A DNA stretch of 64,000 nucleotides from Leminorella grimontii ATCC 33999 = DSM 5078 (GTDB lineage Bacteria > Pseudomonadota > Gammaproteobacteria > Enterobacterales > Enterobacteriaceae). This document shows positions 29,701 to 36,235 of the stretch, in pieces. Made by a program: the position numbers and the translations under genes. Within the stretch, counting starts at the first letter, position 1, and every line of letters starts with the position of its first letter. A model generated the notes under the pieces. The model did not search any database. It saw only the letters and a list, made by a program, of their open reading frames with translations, and was not told where the DNA came from. The stretch covers positions 1 through 64,000 of the forward strand of contig NZ_AUUA01000012.1 in NCBI RefSeq assembly GCF_000439085.1, in the 5' to 3' direction.

Positions 29701-30725
29701 CCGTTGGCCATAAATACCGTCACTACGTTGGCGGGAAGGGTGAGTATCGGATCCACACCGGCTGGCACTTTATTGATCGTATAGTTGGTGGCGACGGTAG
29801 TGTAAGCCTTCGACAGCTCGACATCATATTGATTCGCAGCAAGCGCACCGGACTGCACTTTAGCCGTCAACCAGTCGTTGTAGGTTTTAAGATCGCCAAG
29901 GGAGTTCACGGCGACGGAGCTGCCGTCAAAAGCAGAAAAACTTCCCTTATAGGTCGTTTTTCTCGCTACCGCAGTTTGAGTTTGGGCTGACGACGCGGAA
30001 TAGTCGGGTTCAGTAGAAAAAGAGACCGAGTTTTTTGAGTTCCAAGTCGCTTCCGCTGACTGGTTGGTCGACGTACTATCGACGTAAACTAACTGGGTAT
30101 CCCTGTGTGCGCCGATAAAGTTTACCCCATCGGCATAAATATCGGCCGCCCCTGACGTGACGGTGGCAAACCGGGTTTGGTAGTAGACGTCCACCGGGCC
30201 GGTTTTAGCCATGCCAAAACCGCCGTTGGAATAGCCGCTTTCAAATTCCTTAAAAGCCGTGGCGTCATAAACCGAGACGACTTTAGAAGAATTAGTAATA
30301 GGATCGATAACCGTAATATTCTTGCTTTTAGAACCTAAATTAACCTGGATTTCGCCAGCGGGAAGCGGTGCCGCGTTTATATATCCGGCGGCAATCATCT
30401 GATTTATCGTACTAAAGGTGATATAGCTGCCCGATGCAGAAGAGTAGGAAGAAGGCCCGTTTACGCGATAGCTCTGCCCGTCCGAGATAGTCACCGATCC
30501 CGCGCCGTAATTATTGGTCGAAAACGACCAGTTGCTGTCCAGATCGCAAACCATTGTGACGGAGTTACAGCTGCTGGCCTGTGCTGCTGAAACCAACGAC
30601 AGTCCCAGAGCTACTGCGGCCAACGTTTTGTTGGCAGCGCGCTTGATTTTTCCCCGACCCAGCTCGGAGGTGACCACCCACTGCATTAGCGTACTGTTCC
30701 AGATGATGCGGTATATTTTATTCAT
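20739..30725 (-). CDS. Giant autotransporter adhesin (about 3328 residues)
   Basis: Type Va secreted surface protein. It starts with an extended signal-peptide region (MNKIYRIIWNSTLMQWVVTS), typical of very large autotransporters, with cleavage likely after AAQA (residue 50). The passenger (about 51-3050) is Gly/Ser/Thr/Asn-rich with many beta-helix turns such as NSGTI. A block of GDGDNTLTL-like tandem repeats lies at about 1435-1662. Two related segments about 630 residues apart contain autotransporter-associated beta-strand repeats (TLTLNGTNVYSGKT-type). The barrel (about 3055-3328) ends in GVKYRF. I use the ATG at 30725, where the signal region starts and GGACAC lies just upstream; 30755 is the frame maximum. 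Likely adhesion or aggregation. Confidence 0.92.
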   Translation of the reverse strand: MNKIYRIIWNSTLMQWVVTSELGRGKIKRAANKTLAAVALGLSLVSAAQASSCNSVTMVCDLDSNWSFSTNNYGAGSVTISDGQSYRVNGPSSYSSASGSYITFSTINQMIAAGYINAAPLPAGEIQVNLGSKSKNITVIDPITNSSKVVSVYDATAFKEFESGYSNGGFGMAKTGPVDVYYQTRFATVTSGAADIYADGVNFIGAHRDTQLVYVDSTSTNQSAEATWNSKNSVSFSTEPDYSASSAQTQTAVARKTTYKGSFSAFDGSSVAVNSLGDLKTYNDWLTAKVQSGALAANQYDVELSKAYTTVATNYTINKVPAGVDPILTLPANVVTVFMANGDKATVRLSETGKISGDIRGPGVGVINAGVFRLLNGATGINDGEIETTHYTATVLSGSHFLNNGTLTTGTPNSGVSGFGVYVSGADSLFTNSGILNVSPAFWSATSNGGAMGISTLNGGRAVNNGTMNIGITAGNKGNAVLGYVYGARIDNQGSFTNGANGVMYIGRAKDGSDVYAANSSTAIRVNGSTIGTVDNQGEIVLGSMAEGAFGILAVSGGSLDVTNSGAITLLGDGGGGQFIPKENVGIQAQSNAKGLKNTGLIDIQGINAIGIKTLSGGQVSSTGQINITGGADPSTGLRNYGAWSEGANSLVDISGTVNLKGNGAIGVHARNQGSIGLSGNGQVTFADGENQIGYYVYGTGSKITNTSSGTQDVTTNNSTLMRLDGGASFTGSAAATSTMSASGEGSTVIVATGNGTTVDSGGMTVNVNGKNATGFLVEGGATGTIGSTATINLSGVGAIAGIADGQGYDLTGAERVMTDAEKQSTKLTAGADLSSSLDGVVGYIARNLATLTNSGNITFSGTGATGIQVEEGAVGANSGNITLGGAGSVGLSASAATLATRLSSTGNITLNGDWDGANDATRATGVMASGSQVKVTIGDGVNAAAVSLNGAGTVGVHASQGSKVTLNDGVAVNFDSAKSDQIAFWIDGAGSAIETLAGGTQTQVSGDGATLFYVTDGATMNGDLNLKLTGKTGSDKVTSGIRVSGTGSLATLAGGSQLTIGTNATGVLAENAGQAVIAAGAAFSVSGDNAVVGKATGAGSTVENHATVTSLTGSSGSTAFLAQDGGTINNQGNINLSQGGGHTAIDLDNGHVVNTGDIQASGTAIHIKGADSTISNSGTIEAVNGVAAIHVDAGAGLNLSAVSGSGTIVAKGTADGILLDTGALSLNVANTIIDMSDASASGIGIHNVAGIEGISLDNTHIKVGGTGIGIKTGASLARTNSGTIDVTNGTGILYLNENGSAVAANLDFSDSANLTINVSGSGIGVKATLDGNDREVNTGASVNVLSAAGGSAIDVSGAKAVSNSGNLVSQSTVSSGNVLNVHDASTISNSGTIQASSSSIAAIAMSNSGNKTFTNTGTIVGKLDFTSGNNALNLSGGSIDGNILASGGANVLKATGGSTHAGDVVLAGNQVNTVEVKEASTLGDLTMSGTANHLVTVSGGSRLGNLTLGNGDNTLTASGGATLGDSLLGDGDNTITLSDTTAGGVAAGNGNSLLTLATAVLSDIALGHGDNTVNASGATTMNDVTFGDGDNVLTLTDTAVVNGSIAAGAGKNIVTLSDNAHLNGFVGAAGGEHHVTVKDGATFDTLDAGTGGNADSLTFDGADYTLANTADVQHFDRLNLANGAAFTTNQLIQMGDTATSSGQIAIDGASSLVLNPASTYTLNHALSGTGVVDVQSGTVFDFGANVGAQFAGTVQMNSDDFALSGLNATALTKAILSVMGNNTTTVGSGVQTIGGLTFSGGTVDFGVNIPNASVAANRIAATSLDASGVGKVMINHSSFDNAAPAIPNQTKGLLDQQVETLVQLASATSVTGEGGNLQLVDESGSAITNATATDLLQNGVHAADAYYDYRLTTKDNGGTANGLYVGYGLTRLELLTTGSSQLVIDTAASNEKTLSAKVTGSGDLGIIAGNGADALTLSNLDNGYTGKTDVQSGTLIVGTDNALGQTSELALAAATTVNLNGKTQTIGALTGTAGSTLNFSGGSLTLTNGGASSGTLTGSGNLTVAGGTLAVTNANTGLSATTTVDVGAEALLKDVQSLGAGSVVANGDVTLDNADGTFANALSGSGALNSHSGSDVRLSGNNGGFSGIMDIDAASTLTVSETKHLGGACGIQNANQLVVDNALSMTLNAIVSGTGDLVKQNAGTLTLNGTNVYSGKTDIQAGTVAISADANLGDGSATNLTVLNGGNLQITADLTSARNVTLNQSGSVIVDGGVAATMNGWDDLGNGASAITKAGDGTLIWNGDNSANTANVNVNSGTLQIAEMDNLASGTGTVNLGASGTLSVLKTAASDLDFTRELTGGGILKVDLGSGTNDFTFNASASGGNFSGTVAMDDGRFVLDANADAAMGLATLQLNGSGSKLGSMKLDGSHAIGGLVMDGGQLEVDYSSSDHRPEGHLTVDSLDVTGGGTLAVTTPANLPNPLPVTGTSLFDQDDEVRDQIVAATTVNGDGTQLALTQTDGTPIAPDTVVGLVQNGITAGNAHYNYFGAVRSDGLYLGYGLTQLDAFAGQSVILSNAGATDNKLGAKLTGDGGFTVNATGTVRIGNAASDYRGATDVNGGTVVLITDNGFGQTSSLNMQSGAGVDLNGNVQTVGQLNSTTGSVLNLNAGELTVSNGGTAAGTLTGGGQLTLTGGTLSVTQNNGSLTAATDIQSGATARLTKPQGLGLGDISLAGLLNLDTASGTLFNNLNGGGEVLLTNAADVYLGGNNQNFDGNFTTTAGTTLTATAAANLGDGTVNNAGSFVLETDSLWTLTNAVSGSGTVVKRGTGTVIIDGDNVQAGLTSVENGVLQLGNATATVANLQSHVTIGQYGALGGYGTVTGNVTNAGNLVMGHALTGAGQGTFTIDGDYVGNGGTVIFNTDLAGDSSSTDKLMITGNTSGSSKVSVVSARGEGEQTENGIKLIEVQGASNGTFALSGRAIAGAYEYFLYQGGVSTPDDGDWYLRSSLYSPDPDPSIYRPEAGGYMANMAAANRLFTLRLADREGRAENSSLWLRQAGSRQRYHDNSGQLNTSTNSYVIQGGGEISHIDTSDNGRAGLGVMLGYGYAKSKTDSQKTGYQADSSVKGYSTGLYGTWYQDANTLNGAYVDSWVQYSWLDAEVSGQQVASESYDMDGFSASIEAGYRMPVYESANGRVYLTPQGQVTWSGITADTVREANGTKVTSSGDNNVQTRLGLKVSRDGVSDIDKGKEKLFTVYAEANWLYNSEQAGATMDGVTVSQAGSRNVGELKLGAEGQLNRNLNLWTNVAQQLGDKGYSDTAVTLGVKYRF
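25740..26420 (-). repeat. Tandem GDGDN-type repeats inside the giant autotransporter
   Basis: About ten imperfect units of roughly 18-22 residues, each with a glycine-aspartate-asparagine turn (LGNGDNTLTA, LGDGDNTITL, LGHGDNTVNA, FGDGDNVLTL). The regular spacing implies one beta-helix coil per unit. The turns resemble RTX nonapeptides but lack the strict GGXGXDXUX form, so calcium binding is only a possibility. Confidence 0.75.
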
Positions 30726-30936
30726 TTTTAGTGTCCATCTACGGTATTGATTCAAACATCAAAAGGTGTGCGAACTCCCTGCCTGGCCGTCCGCTTTTAA
30801 TTCGTCGCTCAGAGACGTACAAAGCCCCATAGCCCACTATGGAGTCGGCGTCAGACTAAGTTGGGGATAAGAAAAGAGTTGTTAATGATGTAAATTCCTT
30901 TTATTGCGGCTCCTCTTATTGGCGCCAATCCTTGAA

Positions 30937-31236
30937 TTAAGGGGTATGAATAAGCTGCTCCTGATGCAGGAAGCGCTTTACCGTCTCGGCGTTGACTTTT
31001 ACGCCTAGGCTTATTTCAAAGACGGATTCCCCGGTAAGGTAGCGGGATATAATTTCCTGCCGGAGTTCGGGCTGATAAGCCTGATATATGTATTTGGACT
31101 GAAAAGTCCGCTGACAATTTTCACAGCGATAGCGTTGCAAACCGCTTTTTCCTCGCCCGTGCTTACACACTCGGTCGTTTTTTCCGCAGTATTTACACTC
31201 CGGCGCCGCCATTAATCTGTATGCATTCCTTGCCAT
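30937..31236 (-). CDS. Stand-alone IS1 InsA-like zinc-ribbon/HTH protein
   Basis: 99-residue protein resembling the InsA part of IS1. The zinc-binding pattern CKYCGK...RYRCENCQRTF (four cysteines, about 14-43) is followed by a helix-turn-helix-like region ending in ETVKRFLHQEQ. No insB frame follows, and I see no IS1 terminal repeats, so this is not an intact insertion sequence. It could be an IS1 relic or a domesticated DNA-binding protein. It is transcribed toward the giant autotransporter, ending about 210 bases from that gene's start. The real start may be the internal ATG nine codons in. Confidence 0.7.
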   Translation of the reverse strand: MARNAYRLMAAPECKYCGKNDRVCKHGRGKSGLQRYRCENCQRTFQSKYIYQAYQPELRQEIISRYLTGESVFEISLGVKVNAETVKRFLHQEQLIHTP

Positions 31237-31964
31237 ATATCACCCTAACAATACGATGGACGTACTTTTTCCTACGTGATAAAAAATGACAAACAGGCCG
31301 AACAGCAACTCATATAAATGAGTTAGCCGCCGAAATATACACGTATTAAAACTCCATTTGTGCATACTAAAACCCGCAAAAAACGGAGGTAGAAGGAAAG
31401 ACAATAAGGATAGTCTCACCCTCACTAAGCAACATAATAGATCGATTTAACCTGATCAAACAACCTTTTAAGACTGAAAATATCAATTAAACAATATAAA
31501 CAAAATTAAATATTGTTTATATCAAAAAATGAATAGAAAAGATCGAGGATAATATAAAAACAAGGCATTAACGTTACATATATCCACAATAACAAAAACA
31601 ACAACCCATTTAGATTTTAGGAAATCAGATAACACTTCAGAAAACCCGACCGTAATACGTGAAGGCCACTTTATTTATAAGAAAAAGCACAGGATATAGA
31701 ATTCATTAATAAAAAGTATCTGAGCATAAAGAAAGGCGTTGATATTAGTGATGAACGCTTTGAGTTATACGACAACCTAGGCAGTGCCGCACGGCAGATG
31801 AGCTAGAAAGGCAATTAATTCTTACCATATAGCTACTTTGATCCATTCCTGGCGCGCGCCCAGGCAAAAGATGCCCCCTCTCCTAATCCCGGCAGGAAGA
31901 AACGGCGTTCGAAAGCGTTATATCGTTATAAATGGCGCAACGAATGGAAGCAAGACAATGAAAA
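31237..31964. other. AT-rich gene-poor region with decayed coding remnant
   Basis: About 730 bases, very AT-rich from about 31430 to 31700 in contrast to the flanking genes. No intact gene is visible. The right part (31681 onward) holds the pseudogene described separately; the left part holds the promoter of the InsA-like gene. The base composition and decay point to an old insertion. Confidence 0.6.
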
Positions 31965-32007
31965 TCAGACGACAGCAGCCTTTTGCCCATTAAACCGCAC
32001 TACCAGA
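31681..32007 (+). pseudogene. Degraded coding remnant with in-frame stops
   Basis: In one frame the sequence reads EKAQDIEFINKKYLSIKKG, then VDISDERFELYDNLGSAARQ and MS, a stop, KGN, a second stop, and then FLPYSYFDPFLARAQAKD followed by a very basic tail (GRKKRRSKALYRYKWRNEW). The residue composition looks like real protein on both sides of the two stops. Upstream, a reading in another frame (TSENPTVIREGHFIYKK) may be its earlier part after a frameshift. Family not recognised. Its 3' end overlaps the end of the convergent XRE-cupin gene. Confidence 0.4.
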
Positions 32008-32537
32008 TAAACGCAGACGTCCTTGCTCTCATTTTTAAACGCACAGTCGTTCGGCGGGCCAAGTTCAAGGCAGTCCCCAGCGCCCATTTCATGCCGCGCA
32101 TCCCCTTCGATAAACACCAGCTCTCCACGCTGCACCCAGATAAGGTGGTGAGAGTTTAGGTAAGCGGAGGCGGGCATAGGGATATCTGTTCCCGGCGGAA
32201 GCTCGATTTCAACCATATCCAGAGGAAATTCCGACAGCGGTGAAACGTGGCGGCGCAGGTAGCCGCTTTGAGGATCGCACCAGACGGGCTGGTGCTCACG
32301 GGGCAACAACCTGCCTTCGCGTATTTCAGCGCGGGCAATCAGCGTAGACATGCTGATGCCGAACGCGCCGGACAGACGGCCCAGCAGCGTAGCCGTAGGG
32401 CTGCTCTCCCCCCGTTCGATTTTATACACCATCGCACGAGACACGCCGGCGCGCTGAGCCAGTTCGGCAAGCGACCAACCGCGGGCTTCTCGCTCGATTT
32501 TGATTCTTGCACAGATTTGTTGATTTAGATTGTCCAT
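31965..32537 (-). CDS. XRE-cupin transcriptional regulator
   Basis: 190-residue regulator with an N-terminal XRE helix-turn-helix (LAELAQRAGVSRAMVYKIERGESSPTATL, about 23-51) joined to a C-terminal cupin (about 110-185, with SHHLIWVQRGELVFIEG). Such proteins sense small molecules through the cupin. It is divergent from mnaT with only about 50 bases between the starts, so it probably controls mnaT and the DMT transporter gene. Confidence 0.88.
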   Translation of the reverse strand: MDNLNQQICARIKIEREARGWSLAELAQRAGVSRAMVYKIERGESSPTATLLGRLSGAFGISMSTLIARAEIREGRLLPREHQPVWCDPQSGYLRRHVSPLSEFPLDMVEIELPPGTDIPMPASAYLNSHHLIWVQRGELVFIEGDARHEMGAGDCLELGPPNDCAFKNESKDVCVYLVVRFNGQKAAVV

Positions 32538-32586
32538 TATATTAATAATGGCATATCACTATAGTGGAAATCAAAGAGTAAAAAAT

Positions 32587-33105
32587 ATGCTTATCCGTGA
32601 TGCAAAGGAACAGGACTGCGCGGACATCGCCAACATCTATAATCACGCGGTGCTGAACACAACGGCCATATGGAACGACAGCGTAGTTGATGCGCCCAAT
32701 CGTATTGCCTGGATGCAGCAAAGACAGAACGCAGGCTATCCGGTTATCGTCGCAGAACAAGACGGACGCGTCGTAGGCTTTGCCTCTTTCGGCGACTGGC
32801 GCGCCTTTGACGGCTATCGCTATACGGTAGAACACTCAGTATACGTTCACCCGGAGCATCACGGAAAAGGCATTGGAAAAACGCTGATGGTCCGCCTGAT
32901 AGAGATCGCCCGTAGCCTCGGCAAGCACGCGATGGTTGCAGGCATTGAGTCCGAAAACGCCGCGTCGCTGTATCTGCATCGTCAGTTAGGATTTATCGAA
33001 ACGGCGCGCATGCCGGAAGTCGGCGCAAAGTTCGGCCGCTGGCTGGATTTAACCTTTATGCTGCTGCGGCTTGATGAACGCGACGGCCCGGAGCCCGCGA
33101 AATGA
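32587..33105 (+). CDS. mnaT: L-amino acid/methionine-sulfoximine N-acetyltransferase, MnaT (YncA) type
   Basis: GNAT acetyltransferase of 172 residues, very close to E. coli MnaT/YncA and Salmonella MddA. Shared motifs include IYNHAVL-TAIWND, the acetyl-CoA loop HPEHHGKGIGK (about 95-105), GIESENAASL and KFGRWLDLTFM. Such enzymes N-acetylate methionine analogues such as methionine sulfoximine and phosphinothricin, giving resistance. The ATG at 32587 matches the family start; a longer frame from 32530 would overlap the divergent regulator. Overlaps the next gene by four bases (ATGA), so co-translated with it. Confidence 0.92.
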   Translation: MLIRDAKEQDCADIANIYNHAVLNTTAIWNDSVVDAPNRIAWMQQRQNAGYPVIVAEQDGRVVGFASFGDWRAFDGYRYTVEHSVYVHPEHHGKGIGKTLMVRLIEIARSLGKHAMVAGIESENAASLYLHRQLGFIETARMPEVGAKFGRWLDLTFMLLRLDERDGPEPAK

Positions 33106-33548
33106 ATCAGGGACTCGTCATCGCCCTCGCCATCGCCGCCGGCATTGGATTGGTTTTTCAAAACTGGCTGATGGTGCGCATCACGCTCTCATCGTCCACC
33201 GTTTTGGTCGCTATGTTTTTAAACGCGCTGGTCGGCATTACGCTTATTTCCACGCTGCTTATCGGCAAAGAGGGCGCGTCCGGCTTTAAGGCCGTCTTCA
33301 TGAACCTCCACTGGTGGATGCTTATCCCCGGCCTCCTTGGCGCGTTTTTCGTCTTCGCCAGCATCAGCGGCTACCGCTATCTGGGCGCCGCCGCGACCAT
33401 CAGCCTGCTGGTCGCCAGCCAGCTCGTCGGCGGGCTGGTGATGGACATCGTTAGAAGCGACGAAGTTGACCTTTCTCGCCTTGCTGCCCCGATTGCCGGC
33501 GCCGTTTTACTGGTGATAGGAACCTGGCTGGTCGCTCAAGGGCGGTGA
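33102..33548 (+). CDS. DMT-family transporter (DUF606/YdcZ type)
   Basis: Inner-membrane protein of 148 residues with five predicted helices, half the size of classical DMT exporters, as is usual for the DUF606/EamA-like single-unit family that works as a dimer. Its start overlaps the end of mnaT. The pairing suggests export or handling of the acetylated amino-acid analogue, an inference from context. The divergent XRE-cupin gene is the likely regulator of the pair. Confidence 0.85.
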   Translation: MNQGLVIALAIAAGIGLVFQNWLMVRITLSSSTVLVAMFLNALVGITLISTLLIGKEGASGFKAVFMNLHWWMLIPGLLGAFFVFASISGYRYLGAAATISLLVASQLVGGLVMDIVRSDEVDLSRLAAPIAGAVLLVIGTWLVAQGR

Positions 33549-33625
33549 ACGGCGCGCCGCTTTCAGTCGTGCGCTAAATATGCTACTTATGGCTGAAATG
33601 GAATAAAGAAGACAGCAGACCACGG

Positions 33626-34444
33626 ATGAAGCTCACCGAACTCTATCCCTCCCCCTTGCTTCGCGGCTATATCAGCCGCTACTGGTCGTGGCAGGAAGAA
33701 GCCAACCTGCCGCCGCTGCTGCCGGGCTGCGGCGGGGAGATGTTTTTCTATCAGCGGCCCGTAGAAATCACGCGTCCGGGTAGCAAAGAAAGCGAGCGTA
33801 AAACCAGCGCGCTGCTGTTGCCCAGAGACGCCGCCTTTCGCTTCCACGCCCACGCGCCCATAAGCTTTATCGCCGTCCGCTTTCGCACCGGCGCGCTGCG
33901 CCACTTTTGCCCTTTGGCCGAAACCGAGCTGATTGACGTCAGCCTTAGCCCGTCAGAGGTTTGGGGGAAAAGCGCCGCCGAGTTGGAACAGAGGCTTTGG
34001 GAAACGCCTCGCGTAGACGATAAGGTTAAAATGATTGAGCGCTTTCTGCTTCACCAACTGACGCTAAACAGAAAAGAGCGCCATGTCTGGCTGGATGAAG
34101 CCGCTCGCCGAATGTATTACCAGTGTAGCCACATCACCCAGCGCGATCTCGTTGAGCTTTCAGGCTTTGGCGAACGCTATTTCCAAAAAACGTTTAAAAA
34201 CCACTTTGGCGTAGCGCCAAGGCACTTTCAGCGCATCATCCGCGTAGAACAGCTCACCCGCCACCTGCTGCTACACTGGCAAAAAGACTACCTGAGCGCA
34301 GCGCTGGAATACGGCTATTACGATCAGTCCCACTTTATTAAGGACTTCCGCTTCTTTATCGGCGATACGCCCTCCCGCTTTCTTCAGGAAAGCAACTTCC
34401 GTTCGCATTTTTACAATACTCCTTCACGCCAAAACGTAAGCTGA
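33626..34444 (+). CDS. AraC family transcriptional regulator
   Basis: 272-residue regulator. The N-terminal part (PSPLLRGYISRYWSWQEE, LPGCGGEMFFY, AFRFHAHAPISFIAVRF) is of the DUF6597 sensor type. The C-terminal double helix-turn-helix carries ITQRDLVELSGFGERYFQKTFKNHFGVAPRHFQRIIR and ALEYGYYDQSHFIKDFRFFIGDTPS (from about 170). The DUF6506 gene lies 62 bases downstream on the same strand, so it may be the target. Inducer unknown. Confidence 0.88.
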   Translation: MKLTELYPSPLLRGYISRYWSWQEEANLPPLLPGCGGEMFFYQRPVEITRPGSKESERKTSALLLPRDAAFRFHAHAPISFIAVRFRTGALRHFCPLAETELIDVSLSPSEVWGKSAAELEQRLWETPRVDDKVKMIERFLLHQLTLNRKERHVWLDEAARRMYYQCSHITQRDLVELSGFGERYFQKTFKNHFGVAPRHFQRIIRVEQLTRHLLLHWQKDYLSAALEYGYYDQSHFIKDFRFFIGDTPSRFLQESNFRSHFYNTPSRQNVS

Positions 34445-34506
34445 ACGACGTCAGAGGCGCATTGCGCCTGACGATTAACGTTAAGTTCAAACAATAAGGA
34501 GTCACT

Positions 34507-34815
34507 ATGTCGCTTAAAGCCGCTTTTCTATTTTTAAGCCCGGAAGGGAACGCCAGCATTCACCGCAGCGAAGTCAGCACCGACAGCGTGAGCGTCACCA
34601 CCTGTGCGGTAAACGACTACCGTGCGGCCTGCGAGCTGGCTAAGAAACTGGTCAATGACGAAGGCATCGTCGCTATCGAACTCTGCGGCGGGTTCGGCAC
34701 TGAAGGCGTAGCCGAAGTAAAACGGGCGGTTGACGGTAAAGCCGCCGTCGGCGTCGTTCGCTTTGACGCTCATCCCGGCCTTCAATACCAGAGCGGAGAT
34801 AGCCTGTTTAAATAG
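34507..34815 (+). CDS. DUF6506 family protein
   Basis: Small 102-residue protein with an alternating alpha/beta pattern (KAAFLFLSPEG, DGKAAVGVVRFD), recognised as the DUF6506 type often found beside AraC regulators. AAGGAG precedes the ATG at six bases. Function unknown. A strong hairpin with T4 follows at 34831-34870. Confidence 0.78.
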   Translation: MSLKAAFLFLSPEGNASIHRSEVSTDSVSVTTCAVNDYRAACELAKKLVNDEGIVAIELCGGFGTEGVAEVKRAVDGKAAVGVVRFDAHPGLQYQSGDSLFK

Positions 34816-35194
34816 CCTCATATCATTTACCGTGGCGCAGCCCGATTTTCTGGTGGATGCGCCACGTTTTGAGATCGCTGACCGAACGACGTACCGCGCA
34901 TCCCCCCAATGCAGACCAATCGACTTCGTTAATCAAAATGCGCAAAAAAGCGCTATGGCTAAATCTGGGCGCTATCTTTTCCACAGGGCTTATTTTTTAT
35001 CAAAAAAGACCAATACCACTTAACTTCTTACTAATCGTAGACTTAAGTCTTATTTATAAAATTGCGCATGATGCAATTTTTTGCGTAGATCACGCATTTG
35101 AACAATTTATTTGCGCACTTTTATAAAAAAAACTAGAGTCATGCTCAAAGAACGCACTCAATGCGCTCAAACCACGCAACTCAAGGAGATATAA
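34816..35194. promoter_or_regulatory. Regulatory region upstream of the KdgT-like gene
   Basis: About 380 bases. It begins with the terminator at 34831. It then holds several copies of TTGCGCA or TGCGCA (near 34937, 35064 and 35110), a palindrome AAAATTGC-N7-GCAATTTT (about 35058-35080) and TGCGT-N5-ACGCA just after it. The clustering near the promoter suggests binding sites for the DeoR-type regulator encoded at 38648 or for a global regulator; which is not decided. Confidence 0.5.
34831..34870 (+). terminator. Terminator after the DUF6506 gene
   Basis: Perfect nine-base stem CGTGGCGCA / TGCGCCACG with an 18-base loop, followed by TTTT. Confidence 0.7.
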
Positions 35195-36172
35195 ATGGCC
35201 CAAATCCGCATTAAACGCGCCATAGAAGCCGTACCGGGAGGCATGATGGTCGTCCCGCTTTTCGCCGGAGCGTTCATTTCAACTTTCTTCCCCCAGACGG
35301 CAACCTACTTCGGTTCCTTCACCGGGGCTCTGTTCAACGGCTCGTTAAGCATTCTCGCCGTCTTCTACGTGTGTATGGGCGCAAGCATCGACATTAAAGC
35401 GACGCCTTACATTCTTAAGAAAGGCGGAACGCTATTTGGCGTGAAGATCGGCACCGCGGCCATTATCGGCATCGTGTTAGGCCAATTCCTCGGCGAAGCG
35501 CCGATCGACAGCGGCTTGTTCTACGGCCTGTCGACGCTGGCAGTCGTCGCCGCGCTGAACGACACCAACGGCGGCCTGTATATGGCGCTGATGGGCCAGT
35601 ACGGCAAGCCGCGCGACATCGGCGCCTACTCCATCATGTGTCTGGAGTCCGGCCCGTTCCTGACCATGGTCACGCTCGGCCTGGCCGGCCTTTCCGCCTT
35701 CCCGTGGCAAACGATGGTTGGCGCTATTCTGCCGCTCGTATTCGGTATGCTTATCGGTAACCTCGACCGTGAAATGCGCGACTTCCTTAAGGTTGCCAGC
35801 CCGGTCATGATCCCGTTCTTCGCACTGTCTCTGGGCTTTGGCCTCGATCTGACCAAGATCTGGCAGGCGGGCCTGATGGGCGTCCTGCTGGGCGTGGGCG
35901 TAGTTGTCGTCACCGGCTTTACTCTGTTTATCGGCGATCGCCTGACTGGCGGAACGGGGGTAGCCGGGCTTGCTGCGGCCTCGACGGCGGGTAACGCGGC
36001 GGCCGTACCGGCGATAGTCGCCGCCTCGAACCCGGCCTATGCGGAAGCCGCCAAGCACGCAACGGCGCTGGTAGCCGCCTGTGTGGTAGTGACGGCCATT
36101 CTTACGCCGCTGGTTACCGCGTGGGGTGCGAAGAAATTCGGTGCGCCGAAGGATATCCCTGACCCAGAATAA
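35195..36172 (+). CDS. 2-keto-3-deoxygluconate permease (KdgT) family transporter
   Basis: Inner-membrane carrier of 325 residues with about ten helices, matching the KdgT family in length and in [19 protein letters not shown] and [19 protein letters not shown]. Canonical KdgT imports 2-keto-3-deoxygluconate with protons. Here it is the first gene of a cluster with a four-carbon acid sugar kinase and PdxA2, so a C4 sugar acid such as D-threonate or D-erythronate is the more likely substrate. AAGGAGAT precedes the ATG. Confidence 0.9.
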   Translation: MAQIRIKRAIEAVPGGMMVVPLFAGAFISTFFPQTATYFGSFTGALFNGSLSILAVFYVCMGASIDIKATPYILKKGGTLFGVKIGTAAIIGIVLGQFLGEAPIDSGLFYGLSTLAVVAALNDTNGGLYMALMGQYGKPRDIGAYSIMCLESGPFLTMVTLGLAGLSAFPWQTMVGAILPLVFGMLIGNLDREMRDFLKVASPVMIPFFALSLGFGLDLTKIWQAGLMGVLLGVGVVVVTGFTLFIGDRLTGGTGVAGLAAASTAGNAAAVPAIVAASNPAYAEAAKHATALVAACVVVTAILTPLVTAWGAKKFGAPKDIPDPE

Positions 36173-36235
36173 GCACGACAGCACGATAAGAATAAACGGT
36201 AACATTGACACTGCGCGTGATTTAGGAGAAACGCT

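Noticed and set aside
22044-29990. Many plus-strand open frames of 70-170 codons opposite the giant autotransporter
   Set aside because: They are antisense shadows of a GC-rich, low-complexity repetitive gene; they have Pro/Val/Ala-rich products without family features and no ribosome sites.
30937-31236. Complete IS1 insertion sequence
   Set aside because: Only an InsA-like frame is present; no InsB frame or terminal inverted repeats are visible.
31240-31425. Minus-strand 61-codon hydrophobic frame upstream of the InsA-like gene
   Set aside because: AT-rich region, no ribosome site, no family resemblance; probably chance.
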